Part shown: positions 22,930 through 34,345 of the stretch, piece after piece
Layout of the letters: the number at the start of each line of letters is the position of its first letter
How positions within the stretch are numbered: position 1 is the first letter of the stretch
From: Heloderma charlesbogerti
Lineage: Eukaryota; Chordata; Lepidosauria; Squamata; Helodermatidae
Direction: 5' to 3'
Assembly (NCBI GenBank): GCA_026122225.1
Contig: JANEZZ010001902.1
Coordinates: forward strand, 1,302,001-1,366,000
Length of the DNA: 64,000 bases
Program-made: the position numbers and the translations under genes
Notes under the pieces: model-generated
Database searches by the model: none
What the model was told of the DNA's origin: nothing
What the model saw: only the letters and a program-made list of their open reading frames with translations

Positions 22930-23355
22930 GATGGCCTGGTTCAGATAATCAACTCCTGGCTAATTAAGCCAGGACATGCATGAGCTCTGTGCATCTGTAT
23001 GCAGCTCCTTTGCTGCTGCTTTGCTCCTTTCTTCATGTGAGGGAGCATAGAAGTCAGGAAGCTGTAGTTAATATTAGTTCCTGGTTCACACATAATGGGA
23101 AAATATAGTTAATGACTTCCAAACAAGGTCGGATTCTGAATCCAATTTTAAACTCTTTAAAGTTGGCTTCTGCATCCTGGTTTGTTTGGAAGCCATTCAC
23201 CATAGTTTCTTGTTCACACATAATGGGAAACTATGGTTAACTACAGCTTCCTGGTTTGTTTCATCACTCACATGAAGGGTAGAGCAATGCATCAGCAAAG
23301 GGTTTGCTTTTAGGTATACACAGCTCGCGCATATCATCTGAACATCTGAACCCAG
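22930..23355. repeat. Inverted-repeat element, hAT-like MITE family
   Basis: The left end GGCCTGGTTCAGATAATCAAC and the right side CATATCATCTGAACATCTGAACCC are inverse to each other. Internally, 'ACACATAATGGGAAA(A/C)TAT' followed by GGTTAA occurs twice (23090 and 23216) with a mirrored partner, so the inside is also partly repeated. It resembles the element at 15182-15655. Boundaries are approximate. Confidence 0.5.
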
Positions 23356-23359
23356 ACAG

Positions 23360-24542
23360 AATGTAGATAGGTTTCCTAATTACTATAGACCCTGAAAATC
23401 CTATTTGTCTCTCAGTTGTCGGGCTCTCCACACTAGGCTTGTCAATTGCCTGGAAAACTACTGACCTGCCTGGTTTCACACAATTCTAGGCAAGGGAAGT
23501 AAAAGTTGTTTTTCTTGCCTTCTTTTTTTAATTCATTAGCTTTAAAAAATTTGGATCTTGTCATTGTGTACACACGCATATTGGGGCAGGGAAGACCCAG
23601 AAGCAGGTATGTGTTCATACACCACTGTGCAAAATTTAAATCACTCCTTCCATGGGGCATGTATGGCCATTGTTTTGGGCTTTCTTATTGTGATTTGTAG
23701 TCTGTAAGTTGGCTCCCTTCTTGATATATCTGCTTTCCATGGTTTTGTATTGTCAGCCATGGGATTCACTGCTCGTCTCAGTCTTACTGTTTTTCATCTT
23801 TAAAATAAGGTCAGTCTTCTAGATACACTTAATTACTTCATAATATACTGCATTTCTATGGTTATAAATGGTTATACTGCATGACTTGGGCATTTATTTA
23901 TAAACTCTTAGGTTGCCTTTTATGGCACAGCCTTCACAAGGCAGCTTACATAATGACAAAAATACATAAAACATATGAAAAACAAACGGATTCAATTGAT
24001 TTTTAGTTCTTGCTTTGCCCTTATGACAAAGCTGGAGGCTAGGTTGTGTTAGGTTTATCTGGCCTGGGGTCATGTGTGGATGTTCTGCTTGGTAGCAGAG
24101 GACTTGTAAGCACATGGCCCTGCCCGGCCACTAGAATTTTGTCTTTTGAGAGCTACTCTAAATTCTTTTTTGTGACCAATCTGGAAAAAAAATTACTTAT
24201 AAAATTCTGGCAGTTCTGAGTTTTGTTTAGGTAAATTTCATTGCAATAAAGGTCTGCTTGTCCTATGTTTAGAATGGCATCTTCTCTGGAAAGAACTCTA
24301 TTTCTCTTGTGTTAGTCATTGTCCTGATGTAATAGCAAAATATCCATCATTATGAGAAGACAGGTGGAGAGGAGGACCTGTGGATGGCAGGAACCCTTAC
24401 AGAGGTGTTGTGCATCTTTTTTGCCTGTTGTGCTGTCTGTGGGATCCATGTTGGCGTAGACCAGGCTACCCTGCGTTGGACTGGGAGGAGGTTTTGGATC
24501 TGTCATTTTTATATGTGGTACATAACGTCTTTATATTTTTAG
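23360..24542 (+). other. Intronic sequence, nothing recognised
   Basis: No repeat family or coding frame identified between the inverted-repeat element and exon 4. Confidence 0.5.
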
Positions 24543-24681
24543 GTACATTTGACATAGAATATAGAGGAAGTGTTGCCATTGTTATATCACCATGCAATGG
24601 GGTGGTGGAACCTCAAACAGCACAGTCTGTTAAAATAGAGATCTGTACTGATGTTCCCAGAAAAATGAATGAATCAGCCAT
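24543..24681 (+). CDS. CFAP47: CFAP47 exon 4 (residues 146-192)
   Basis: Acceptor TATTTTTAG, donor GCCAT|GTAAGT, phase 1 in and 2 out. It encodes GTFDIEYRGSVAIVISPCNG, then VVEPQTAQSVKIEICTDVP. It carries the later strands of the ASH domain opened in exon 3 ('G.v.P.....vkvei'). Confidence 0.88.
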
Positions 24682-25450
24682 GTAAGTGTAATGCTTTTAA
24701 GCTGAAGTCTTCTCTTGTTTGGATTGCTTTTTGATTTTACTCTCATGATCTCTACCTAGTTCTAAGTAAGAGTGTGCTTTACAGTTTACAGTGCTCTCCA
24801 GTCTCATTATACTCGGATATTATGTCAGTCAGATATATGGAAATATTGCCAGCCCCAGTTACAACCTATGCAAGAAGATCAAGCTGTACTGGAGAGCAGA
24901 ATGTTTTCATTTATATGGCTCAATTGCCTATCCAAAGGAGTTAATTACTCTGTTTATATAACTCTCTTGGCTGAAGTCAGTTAGGGGTTGCAATATCTGA
25001 TGACTTTCATTCATGTAGTTGGTAGCTAGCAAAACCCCAACTCTCTCAATGAAAATCCTTTTTGGAGGTTGGTGTACTCCTTATTGTTACAAATTGGGTA
25101 TAAGGAATAAGTACATTCATAACTCTTCCTTCTGCCCAGAATCTTATGTGACATTGAGATCACCATCTACTCTGATAGGAAGCACTGAAGCTGTAAATGT
25201 GACAAATATATTTAAGAAATAGCCAGGTTCCACCATTGGTGTTGTGTCCTATAATAATCTCTGCATTTCACCCTTGTTGTGGAAAGTTAGGAATAGGCAA
25301 CTGTTTTAAGTTTCAACCATAAATATGTGTATTACTTAAATGCTGTAATAAAATACTGAGTTCCATAAGATTACTATATTATCATAACATACATCTTATC
25401 TGTGCATATTTCTCCCTCTGTTCCTTCCTACCTATTACTCTTACCCAAAG

Positions 25451-25679
25451 TGTGGAATTGCAGGGGCGGCCCCGTACTGAGATAATGATCAAAGCTAATA
25501 TAGTGGAACAAATGCTTGAGGTTTTAGGCGTGCCTCATTCAGACACAATACAATGTGTTAATTTTGGATGTGTCTATTTTGGAACCTCAAAGACCGAAGA
25601 AGTTATTCTTCACAATAAAAGTCCAGAGTCTACGGACTGGGTGGCAGTCCTGCAGGATAATGCTGTCGGCGCAGAGATG
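25451..25679 (+). CDS. CFAP47: CFAP47 exon 5 (residues 192-268)
   Basis: Acceptor TTACCCAAAG is weaker than the others; donor GAGATG|GTAAGA. Phase 2 in, 0 out. It encodes VELQGRPRTEIMIKANIVEQ, then IQCVNFGCVYFGTSKTEEV and ILHNKSPESTDWVAVLQDN. It finishes one ASH domain and starts the next ('vnFG.vyfGts.t..v.l.N.sp'). Confidence 0.9.
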
Positions 25680-26039
25680 GTAAGAAAACCTCCCTTGACT
25701 TTATTCCTGCTTCCCAATGTCTGTCTGTTTTCCAGCAGGGTTTCCTTTCCTCATGTGTGGCATAGTTGGAGGCTAGTTCAAGAGAAAAGGAATGTTTGTA
25801 CTTTTTCTTTTATTACTATATGACAGCTCTCAGCATTCTCGTATTCTAATATGAGCAAGGAACAAAAGCTGCATGGCAGATTTGGGTTGGCTGTATTTTG
25901 GAACTCAGTTTAGAGTGGAGGCTTGAAATCTATTCCCTACTCCAGACACTGAGGTCCCCAGGGGTAGATCTAGTCCTCACCTCAACAGTGTCTATGAGTG
26001 TCTTTTTATTCATCCCCAGTGGTGTCTCTCTATTCATTC

Positions 26040-26165
26040 CCTCAATTTATTTATTTATTTATTTCATTTCTATACCGCCCAATAGCCGAAGCTCTCTGGG
26101 CGGTTCACAAAAACTAAAACCAAACAACACACAATAAAACAGTTTAAAATATATAGAAGATTAAA
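26040..26165 (-). mobile_element. LINE 3'-tail fragment (CTATACCGCCC family)
   Basis: (TTTA)n then CATTTCTATACCGCCCAATA and GAAGCTCTCTGGGCGGTTCAC. It is the reverse complement of a LINE/SINE 3' end, repeated at 3743-3815, 44745-44830 and 56215-56300. The family is not identified more closely; an L2/CR1-group tail is likely. Confidence 0.6.
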
Positions 26166-26755
26166 ACCACATGGCTGTCATCCACTCCTGAGGGAAAAAA
26201 ATAAAGCTTTGCACTTGGGCACAATATTATGGTGAAAGCAAAACCTGCCCATCACTATGATACTGAGTGGCTTGGCATCTGCCAGCAAGGGCTCTATTGG
26301 AGTCATGTCTTCAATTCCTCCACGCTGCCATGCAACTCTGTACACAGGGCACACGTTACACGCCCCCCAGGGTTCCCACAGTGTATGGGCCTTCCTTCCA
26401 CATATACTCTGCTTGTCATAACAATGGACATATGCTAGTCAGCTAGTGTATACTGTGTAAAGTTCTTGTTTTTTTATGATAGGTATGTTATACCAGCCAC
26501 ATCTAAAAGTAATAAACACAAGAGTTGATGGGACTTAGTTGTAGGGGCAAGTTTCCTCCAATTTTGTATCGCAGTTACTTAGCCACTCTCTCAGCACTGA
26601 GCTCTGTCTTATCCCATATTTATTGTTTTCATATGGAACATAATCCTAGCATTCATTATGTGTTTGCTTTTTATGTTTTTGTCTTTTCTGTGTGAAAGAT
26701 CAACATGGATAACTGAGTGACTCCTAGTATATTTTAAATCTCATATTTTTTACAG

Positions 26756-26916
26756 GGTACCGATATTCAGAAGAGTACAGACGCTGTTTTAAGAGATTTG
26801 CACTACACCGATGGAAAATCAGGAGTAGATGTTTCCACTCTGATTGCCTGCATTCCTAATGAAGGAACACTACAGCCTTATCAAAAAATTGTGGTTACTC
26901 TTTGCTTCAGTCCAAA
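26756..26916 (+). CDS. CFAP47: CFAP47 exon 6 (residues 269-322)
   Basis: Acceptor ATTTTTTACAG, donor CCAAA|GTAAGC, phase 0 in and 2 out. It encodes GTDIQKSTDAVLRDLHYTDG, then VSTLIACIPNEGTLQPYQK and IVVTLCFSPK. The 'P..G.l.Py....v.l.FsPk' ending is characteristic of ASH-type domains of cilia proteins. Confidence 0.9.
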
Positions 26917-27029
26917 GTAAGCATGCAGTGTGAACTTAGCTACAGTGATCAGTGTAATAAAAAATGAAAAAAAAACTATTAGGAATTGACTTTAAAGATT
27001 CAATATACTCCTTTCCCCTTGATACAGGA

Positions 27030-27270
27030 TTCATTGGGCTGGTCCGCACAACATGTGTGCAGCTATTTTGCATAGCCAACCTCCACTTAGGGGTTGTTGT
27101 GCAAACCTGGCGAGGGTTGTTTAACCCCTGCATTGCCCATGCTTGCCAGGTTCACACAACACGACAACCCCAAAGGGAGGGGGGAGATGTCAGATATGCA
27201 AAGTGGCACCCGCTCATCATAGGTTAAATAACCCATGACGAGCCGTGCTGTGTCATCCAAACCAGGTCTT
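27030..27270. repeat. hAT-like MITE relative
   Basis: GGGCTGGTCCGCACAACATG at the left and a complementary GTGTCATCCAAACCAGG at the right resemble termini of the 15182-15655 element. The inside contains the inverted motifs GGGTTGTTGTGCAAACCTGG and CCAGGTTCACACAACACGAC. Boundaries approximate. Confidence 0.5.
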
Positions 27271-27606
27271 CATAATAGTTGTAAAAAAGTAACTGTAAAA
27301 TAGCTCCTAAAATTAACCTTTGTAATTAACTTGTTTTGGCTACCTGATCTCATGGTTATAGGCAACAATTCTGTTTTCAAAAGACAATAGGGAGCATTCA
27401 TCTCCCAGTCATAGTGGGAGGGAAGAAAAAGAAGCACCCTGTTTGGACACGAATCACTGCTTCCTTCAGTTACCTGGCTGAGGCCAGATAACTGAAATAA
27501 AGGTATACCTCAGTACTATGGCTGATGCAGTAAAGGTGTTGGAGGCTATCCAGTCTCAAGGCTTGTGATAGCAGTGGCTAGCATTAATTGGGGACACATC
27601 AACTAG

Positions 27607-28010
27607 GGGCGCAATCCTATAGCTGCAAGTTAGCAGCTAGATGGCCATAGGATAGGTTGGTTCCTGGAGAACCGACCTCCACCCCCTCCTGTGCTGCCTC
27701 GTAGGCAGCGCGGATAGGCCCCACTCTCCGTGCTCGGAAGAGCAGTGTGGAGTGGGGGAAAATGGGGCATTCCTGGGGGCGTGCTGGGGCGGGGAGGTAA
27801 AAAATGCTGGTACATCCTATGTATCGTCCAGCCGCTGCTTCGTGCGCTCTGAGGTCCTGCAGCTAGACAGCTGAAATTGTCGTCTAGCTGTGAAAGCAGG
27901 GTGGCAGGAGTGGGGAGGAGATCATTCCTCACCACTCCTCCCACCCTGCAGTGGATAGGTGGTTGCCCCCGGGCTCGGAGATGACCATCAATCCAGATAG
28001 GATTGCTCCC
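27607..28010 (+). mobile_element. Harbinger-like MITE, copy 3 of ~410-bp family
   Basis: It begins GGGCGCAATCCTAT and ends ATAGGATTGCTCCC, a 14-bp inverted repeat with one mismatch. TAG flanks both sides (27604-27606 and 28011-28013). Sequence matches the copies at 7118 and 18375. Confidence 0.8.
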
Positions 28011-28082
28011 TAGGGTTATGAAAAGGGGGGGTGGGGCTGCTCTGTATATTTAAGAATACATGTTCAGTTATATTCTTAAATA

Positions 28083-28285
28083 TACAGAGCAGTTGAAAGT
28101 TTTGTTTTATGCTGGTGTTTGTTGTTTTTTAGATTGTGCTCTTGCTGTTTTTCAGTGTTCTTACTGTTTTTATTACTGCATCAGTTTTGATTATGTGTTT
28201 TATTGTTGTACACAGTTGTACACTGTCTTGGAAGGGTTCCTGCCCTGAAAGGCAGCCAAGAATTTTTTTTAATAAATAATAAAAT
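28083..28285 (+). mobile_element. LINE 3'-end fragment, L2-like
   Basis: A T-rich stretch followed by TACACTGTCTTGGAAGGGTT and AATAAATAATAAAATAATAAA. This 'cttgg.agg..aataaata' pattern is the typical 3' end of reptile L2-group LINEs. No coding part is left. Confidence 0.45.
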
Positions 28286-28600
28286 AATAAATATTTGGCT
28301 GATATATTGGGAACTTTCTGGAGGGAAAGTAACGTAGTGACAAGTAAGTCAAGAAAGACCTGAAGTATTCATTATCCTGCACAGTGAATGAGGTACTGAC
28401 CTAGTAGAAACAGCCATATGTGGTCTACAATTATGATGCATTTTCTAATTTTGGATTAGTTGAATTTACAGCCTTTGCTTCTCAAAAATTACGGTGTTTG
28501 CTGTTCTAATTGTTCTGTTATACTTGTTAGACCCTAATAGCATACCTAATTATGGTATTTCCCTCCCATACGAATATAAATTTAATTGTGAATTTTACAG

Positions 28601-28734
28601 GCAGCTGAAAAGGGACAGAGACCTTGAAAACCCCTCACCAAGACAAGATTATGTTCTTTTTCTGAAGTTTGAAGCTGTAGGAAGTAAAAATGACTTCTTG
28701 CAAAATGTGACTGGTGATGACATACCCACCAATG
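28601..28734 (+). CDS. CFAP47: CFAP47 exon 7 (residues 322-367)
   Basis: Acceptor AATTTTACAG, donor CCAATG|GTATGG, phase 2 in and 1 out. It encodes QLKRDRDLENPSPRQDYVLF, then LKFEAVGSKNDFLQNVTGD. With this donor it joins exon 8 in frame as IPTN-ENNPHQVELGLTG, which reads as a continuous ASH strand. A second donor 11 bp further (CTG|GTAAAT at 28746) would need an extra 49-bp exon; see findings. Confidence 0.85.
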
Positions 28735-30319
28735 GTATGGTACTGGTAAATATGAAATAAATGTAAAGAAATTAGAACTGCACTTTTTCCTCTCCATTAT
28801 ACATACACATACATGCGTTTGTGTGTGTGTACGTGCGTGCGCACACACATACAAAATGGGCAGTATCCAGTCCTTCCCGCGTATTAGCAGGACCCGCCAC
28901 TAGCATAACAGGAAACTAGCAGTTCCAAGAGGAGCTGAAAACAAGTGGAAATGCTTACTTTTGGATCAGTGGAGCTTGCAGAAGGAAGTTCTGCTGACTG
29001 TCCCAATCCAGAAATGAGTGTTTCCACTTGTTTCCACGGTTGCTTTTTGAACTGCTAGCTTTCTGTTGCTCAAGCAGAGGTCCTGCTAGTGCAGTAGATC
29101 AAGTGGGAGCACAGTGGCAGTACTGGATTCTCTCTCTCTCTCTCTCTTTCTCTCAAATCTGTATTATGAACATCTCTAAGTAACAGGAAAATGTTCACCT
29201 CTGACTGCAATTTGAAGGTTCAAATAACACACTTTGAGGTTATTGACATAGTTTAATTTCCCACAAAAACCGTGTGTATTTAGGTAATTTTTATGATTAT
29301 TGCAGTCTGTGGAATTTCTTGAAGGCCCATTTCAACCACAAATACATATACAAAGTAACACTTCATCTGATACTTTATGCTTGTACAAAATACTGCAAAA
29401 CCCTGTAAAATTACCACTGAGAGAGCCCCTTTGTGCCCCTGTCTTTGAGTATGTATTTCATCACCAAGGGGTTGTCTCTAAGCAAAATATCTCTACTTCA
29501 TCCGAAGTTGTAGTGGTGGCCTAAGAATGCTTACCATACGCACAAGTCTCTTAGCATACTATTAGTAGGCTAATATGCTTTAATAAAGATCCAAAGCCTT
29601 CATTCCTGGGGTTCTGTGTTTCCCTGTGTCCCCTTTTGTACTGTGAAGGAAAATGCTCTATGTGAATGGAGTATAGATGCCCACATCTGTCTGGTGAAAT
29701 CTCTCATTCTATAAAATAGCTGCTGTAGCTTACTGGAAGCTAGGGAAGGATCTCTTTTCCATTTTAGGCTTTGTGATTTCAAGGTGTGTTCTGGGGTGTA
29801 GGGGGATACCTTTTGTTGATGGCGTGACTTGCCTCGGTCATTTACTTTGCAGCCATGGGGTGGTCCCTGTATTCATCACTCTCCTGGGAAGCCCAAATTG
29901 TGGTTCTAGATCGGAGCACCTTGGGAGCTAAAGGGTATTGCTATCCAGTGCCACAACTTGGGCTTCCAAGCATTTTTATCTGATTTAGATGTAATGATTA
30001 CCATTTATGCTAGCACAACTTTGAAACTGGAACACTGGAATGGACTGTATTTTTTGTTGCATTAAAAAATCTAATTGGTGTCTTATGTGCAGGTATGAGG
30101 TGTTGTTACCTGCCTCAAAAGGTAGCAGGCTATATACATTTATATATGAATGTACTATGTGTATAAGTAATAATTTATATTGGTCCAGTATTTATTGGAA
30201 AAGGAGGGCAAATTGTATGAAGACTGTCTTCTACTATGCATAATTTATCTTGGTTTTTATATGGTCAGTCTTCTCACAGCATATGATAGCACATCCTTTT
30301 CTCTCAATTTCTTTCACAG

Positions 30320-30555
30320 AGAATAATCCCCATCAGGTTGAGCTGGGTTTGACAGGCTCAGGGCTTCCGGTCATGTTGAGATTCATCCCAGGACCAGTTG
30401 TTAATTTTAGGGAGTGTTTCATGGGTGAACATACAGATTTAATTTGCTCACTCAAAAATCAATGTGATATTCTTCCAGTATCTTATGTTTTTCATAAGAT
30501 TGCACATTATAATATTTGTCCTGAAAAGGGAAACATAAAAGCAAAATCTACACAG
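30320..30555 (+). CDS. CFAP47: CFAP47 exon 8 (residues 367-445)
   Basis: Acceptor TTTCTTTCACAG, donor ACACAG|GTACTG, phase 1 in and 0 out. It encodes NPHQVELGLTGSGLPVMLRF, then PGPVVNFRECFMGEHTDL and ICSLKNQCDILPVSYVFHK. The 'veL.LtGsGlPv......p.vnFg.cfmGe.t' signature is among the strongest CFAP47-like stretches in the window. Confidence 0.92.
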
Positions 30556-30964
30556 GTACTGCATATTTTTCTTTCATACTATGTGTGTACTTAAGTTTCA
30601 AAGAACTTTAAGTTATGATGCATTGTGTTGTAAAATAACATAAATTTAACATGATTTAAAGCAGTATTAGTAAAAATGTTGGCATAAATCAATGTTGTCA
30701 TTTAAAACCAAAAATCAGAACTTGGTTTTAGAGCAAGACAGACTCATATGTTTTGGTGTATACTTTACATTATGGTTCTCACTGTGCAAAGATCATGTGT
30801 GTAATTGATGTCTGCAAGTTGCATATTATGAAAGCAGACTCTTAACATTAACTTCCCTTTCCCCTCCACCCCCTTGTTATTGTGAGACAGTTATCTCCTC
30901 TGTCTCAGCTGCATGAAACTTTAGTCATCTTTGCTTCTTCCTTTTCTTTCTCTTCCCACATCAA

Positions 30965-31165
30965 AGGAGTAAGACCACAGCTCAGTGGTAGAGCACATGC
31001 TTTGCATGCAAAAGGGCCCAGGTTCAGTCCTTAGCATCTCTAGTTAGGATTGGGAAAAAGCCCTGTCTGGAACCTGGGGATTTGCTGCCAGACAACTGAT
31101 AGTCACTACTGAGCTAGATGGACTAATGGTCTGACTCTGTATAAGACAGCTTCCTATGATCCAGA
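30965..31165 (+). mobile_element. tRNA-Ala-like SINE, intact
   Basis: CACAGCTCAGTGGTAGAGCA, CATGCTTTGCATGCAAAAGG and GGTTCAGTCC follow the A box, TGC-anticodon loop and B box of tRNA-Ala. The body ends in ATGGTCTGACTCTGTATAAG, ACAGCTTCCTATG. It serves as the template for the split SINE at 15113/15656. Confidence 0.85.
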
Positions 31166-31847
31166 TGCAAATTACAGTTACTTCATCTTTTCCAGCATCC
31201 CCAGGACATACCTTTTTCTTGTGTGCTTAGTACTAAAACCTTTTTCTGTTTCCCCCTCTCTAGCTAAACTACTGTAGTTACGTGCTGGCCATCCATTCTT
31301 CTGTAGCTGCCCATTACTCTATTCAGAATGCTTCCACTATAACTCCATATTCTCTCCTATGTAATGGACATTAGTCCTCACCTTACGTTGAGTCCCTTGC
31401 CAGGCTTTACATCAACTTCAAGCTTCTACTTCCTTCTAAAGCTGTATACTTCTGCCTGTATCTTCCCTTACTTTCTCTTCCCCCTCTAGTTTATTTATTT
31501 ATTAATTAAAAGTATTTCTATACTGCCTTTTAGTGAAAAACTCAAGGCGGTGTTCTGTCCAGCTAATCTACTACCAGTCGCTCTTACCTTGATGGTTTCT
31601 TCCTTGCTGTTCCTTATTTCCAAAACATCTCCATTTTTGAGTCTCTTTCCAGAACTCGCCTTTGTAGAAAGCTTTTACTGAACCATCTAAACAACACATG
31701 CTACTTGTCCCGCTGCCATTTAAATCTTTGCTGTCTCATTTGTCTGCTTCTTAGTAATGATTGGCTCTGTTGCCTCAGCCTCCTATCACCTGTTTATACA
31801 TTTAATATAAATTGTAAGCAACTATGTCTGTTCAATATGAGAGAGCC

Positions 31848-32090
31848 AGGGTGGTGTAGTGGTGAGAGTGACAGACTGGGAGCTGGGAGATCCTGGTTCT
31901 AGTCCCCACTTGGCCATGGAAGCTCACTGGGTGACTTTGGGCTCATCACAGACTCTCAGCCCAGCCTACCTCACAGGGTTGTTGTTGTGAGGGTACAACG
32001 GAGAGGAAGAGGATAATGTAAGCTGCCTTGGGTTCCTTGCAAGAGGAAAAAAGTTGGGATATAAATGCAATAAACAAAATGAATATTTTA
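31848..32090 (+). mobile_element. tRNA-derived SINE, squamate type
   Basis: GGTGGTGTAGTGGTGAGAGT, then TCCTGGTTCTAGTCCCCACT (B box region), TGGGTGACTTTGGGCTCATC, TACCTCACAGGGTTGTTG and TTGGGATATAAATGCAATAA in order. Near full-length copy of the family seen at 11705, 45720/46814 and 56873. Confidence 0.85.
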
Positions 32091-32361
32091 TACAGCACTT
32101 AGCAGACTGTGAAGCTGAACAGTAGGATGAGAAAGTATAACTCCACTTTGCCACATCTCTCAGTTAGAAACTTTAGAAATTTTCACCTTTTAAAATGTGT
32201 GAAATAAAAGTCATTTGAAAGCTAGGGATTTTACAGGCTGAGACTTTAAAGAAACAAGATCAAACATGTAACGCTTAAAGAAAAGCAACAAAACAAAAAC
32301 TGTAAGAGCCTTCCGTTTCCTTTCCTGAAAAGACTTAATGCGTATCTGTTTTTGTCTTTAG

Positions 32362-32554
32362 GATGTGGTATTCTCATTTGTTCCTCGTCACATAGGAACC
32401 TTTACAGTGAAGCAGCTGGTAGATATCATTGGTCCAGTGGCAAAGAAAGATCGCTTACCAACTCTGAAGATGAAACCTTTTTATCAAATACAATTAATTT
32501 TTTCTGGCCTGTGCAAATCTGTAACCAATAAAGTTGTGCTGAAAACCAACCCTG
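32362..32554 (+). CDS. CFAP47: CFAP47 exon 9 (residues 446-510)
   Basis: Acceptor TTTTGTCTTTAG, donor CCCTG|GTATGT, phase 0 in and 1 out. It encodes DVVFSFVPRHIGTFTVKQLV, then a lysine-rich segment and LKMKPFYQIQLIFSGLCKS. 'vv.sF.P...G.f...q..di.G' closes an ASH domain and matches the linker seen in CFAP47. Confidence 0.9.
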
Positions 32555-34340
32555 GTATGTTAAGAAGAAGAGACTAAGATTTTAATGAGTTCGAAATGAT
32601 ATTTCTAATATCATTTCTAATATTTCAGTTCTTTTGAGGGAGAATTCAGATAGACATTAGAAAAGAACTGAAGTGATAGAGCTAGGGCTTGAATTAAATG
32701 CTATGACACCTCATTGACATAAGTATACTTACTTCACCACAGTGTGGTTAGGGATAGGTGAACCGTTTGTGCTTACCTTGAAAATGAATTGGAGCCAATT
32801 GAACAATCCCGTAGAACATCACAATCTGTGGAGAGTGGGTTTTGATGTTCAATTGGGCCACTTGAAGGCCACCGATTTCCCCTCGCCCGAGTCCAGTTGC
32901 CTGCATACCCACCTGCCTGCCCACCAGCCCAGTTCCCCCAGGTGAAAAAACTTACCTTGGGAGCAAGGATGGGCAATAGATGGTGGCTTCAGTGGTGCTG
33001 GTGTATCTATTTTCCCCAGCTTTTTTTTTCTAAATGGGAGACGCAGCGCTGCCATACTGCTAGTGTTGCTTTCTACGTGAGATCACGGGGGTTGAACTAC
33101 AATTCCCATGGTCTTCATCCAGTGTCATTTTTCTGCCGTGGAACATGTAGTTCTTCATAGTCCCTGTGCATCACACATGCAGGCTCTGCACCTGCGTGGA
33201 GCCTCAATTCGGGAAGCTTCTATAGCTGAGGAATTTTGGCGGGAACCCAATAAGAGGGTAAGAGGCATGAGCAGCATACTAACTGCACTGTTAGTGTCTC
33301 CTGCTTTGGAAAAATGTGCAGAGGAAAGGCGCAGTGTGCCTGTCTTCCAAGGAGCCACTTTCTTCTGTGCCATCTGGCCCCCCTAGATGGGGACCAGGAT
33401 GAGCTGGTGGGTAGGGTGTGTGAGAGCAGAATTGGGGCTAGCAGCTCACTCATGGTGAGGTATGCTGTCAGCTTCGATTCTGCTCACATAAATTAAGCTG
33501 GGGCTTCATCTATGGGAATAATCCCTATTTGTTTTTTTTCTAAGATTAAGTGAGTTTTTCCTGCAAAGGGTGATTTGCCAACTCTATATGTTGGTGTTGT
33601 AACAGGGAATTCAAGCCAACAGTCACTGGGCCAGATATATTATTCTGCTGGTTTTACGGACTTAACAATTTGTCCGAATTATCTGTTATGGAATAGAAAA
33701 CAGCCAGTGCTCGTAGAACATGCAAGAGATCCTTTTTTGAAAATGTAAACCTTTGGCTGCAATTCAAAGGGATGCATGTGCATATTCCATATGTGCACCC
33801 GCCTTTTTCTGAGCTATTTTTAAGGCTGTCTCCCTTGAAGCCCCAAACTGCTATTTGAATGCCAGAGATCAAAAAGTAGTTTTGCAATTAGGCATTAGGG
33901 CTTTCCAAAGGAGACAAGTGACTGAGACATGCATGCTAATTTTCTATTAGAAAGGCTCTTATGCCTAATTATCGGACTCTTTCTTGAGCTTGGGTGTGTA
34001 GAGGCTTTCAAATAGCAGTTTGTGGGTTCTGGTGGGTTCCACAAAAGATAGTAAAAAATCCCAGCCAATGCAAAGCAGATGGAATACTGTACTCAGTTTT
34101 GATAAAACATTTAGATTACTATGCAAGTTTCATGTGCTTTAACATGTGTGCAGCTGTGATTAAACTCTTTACTTCCACAGGTTGTTTTTGCTATAAAGGT
34201 TAATGAATATATTATTCATTATACGTGGCTGGAGGAGAATTAACATTCAGCCCTAAATGCTTAGTGTTCTGTGGTGGAAAAACAGATTCTGTAGTGGAAT
34301 ATATTTGAATATAGATGTAGTTTTGGGATACACACTGGGA
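32555..34340 (+). other. CFAP47 intron 9, left part: nothing recognised
   Basis: Contains a GC-richer patch (32860-33480) with several overlapping short frames on both strands but no motif I recognise. No exon with consistent phase was found. Confidence 0.45.
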
Positions 34341-34345
34341 TACAC

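Noticed and set aside
28601..28854. - strand frame of 90 codons over exon 7
   Set aside because: Shadow of exon 7 plus a (CA)n-rich stretch encoding His/Thr repeats.
29306..29524. 74-codon frame with acceptor, taken at first as a full CFAP47 exon
   Set aside because: Exon 7 joins exon 8 directly in frame, and the text beyond 29354 does not resemble an ASH domain. Kept only as a possible 49-bp cassette.
30965..31035. tRNA-Ala gene
   Set aside because: Stem pairing is degraded and it continues into a SINE body with the standard tail.
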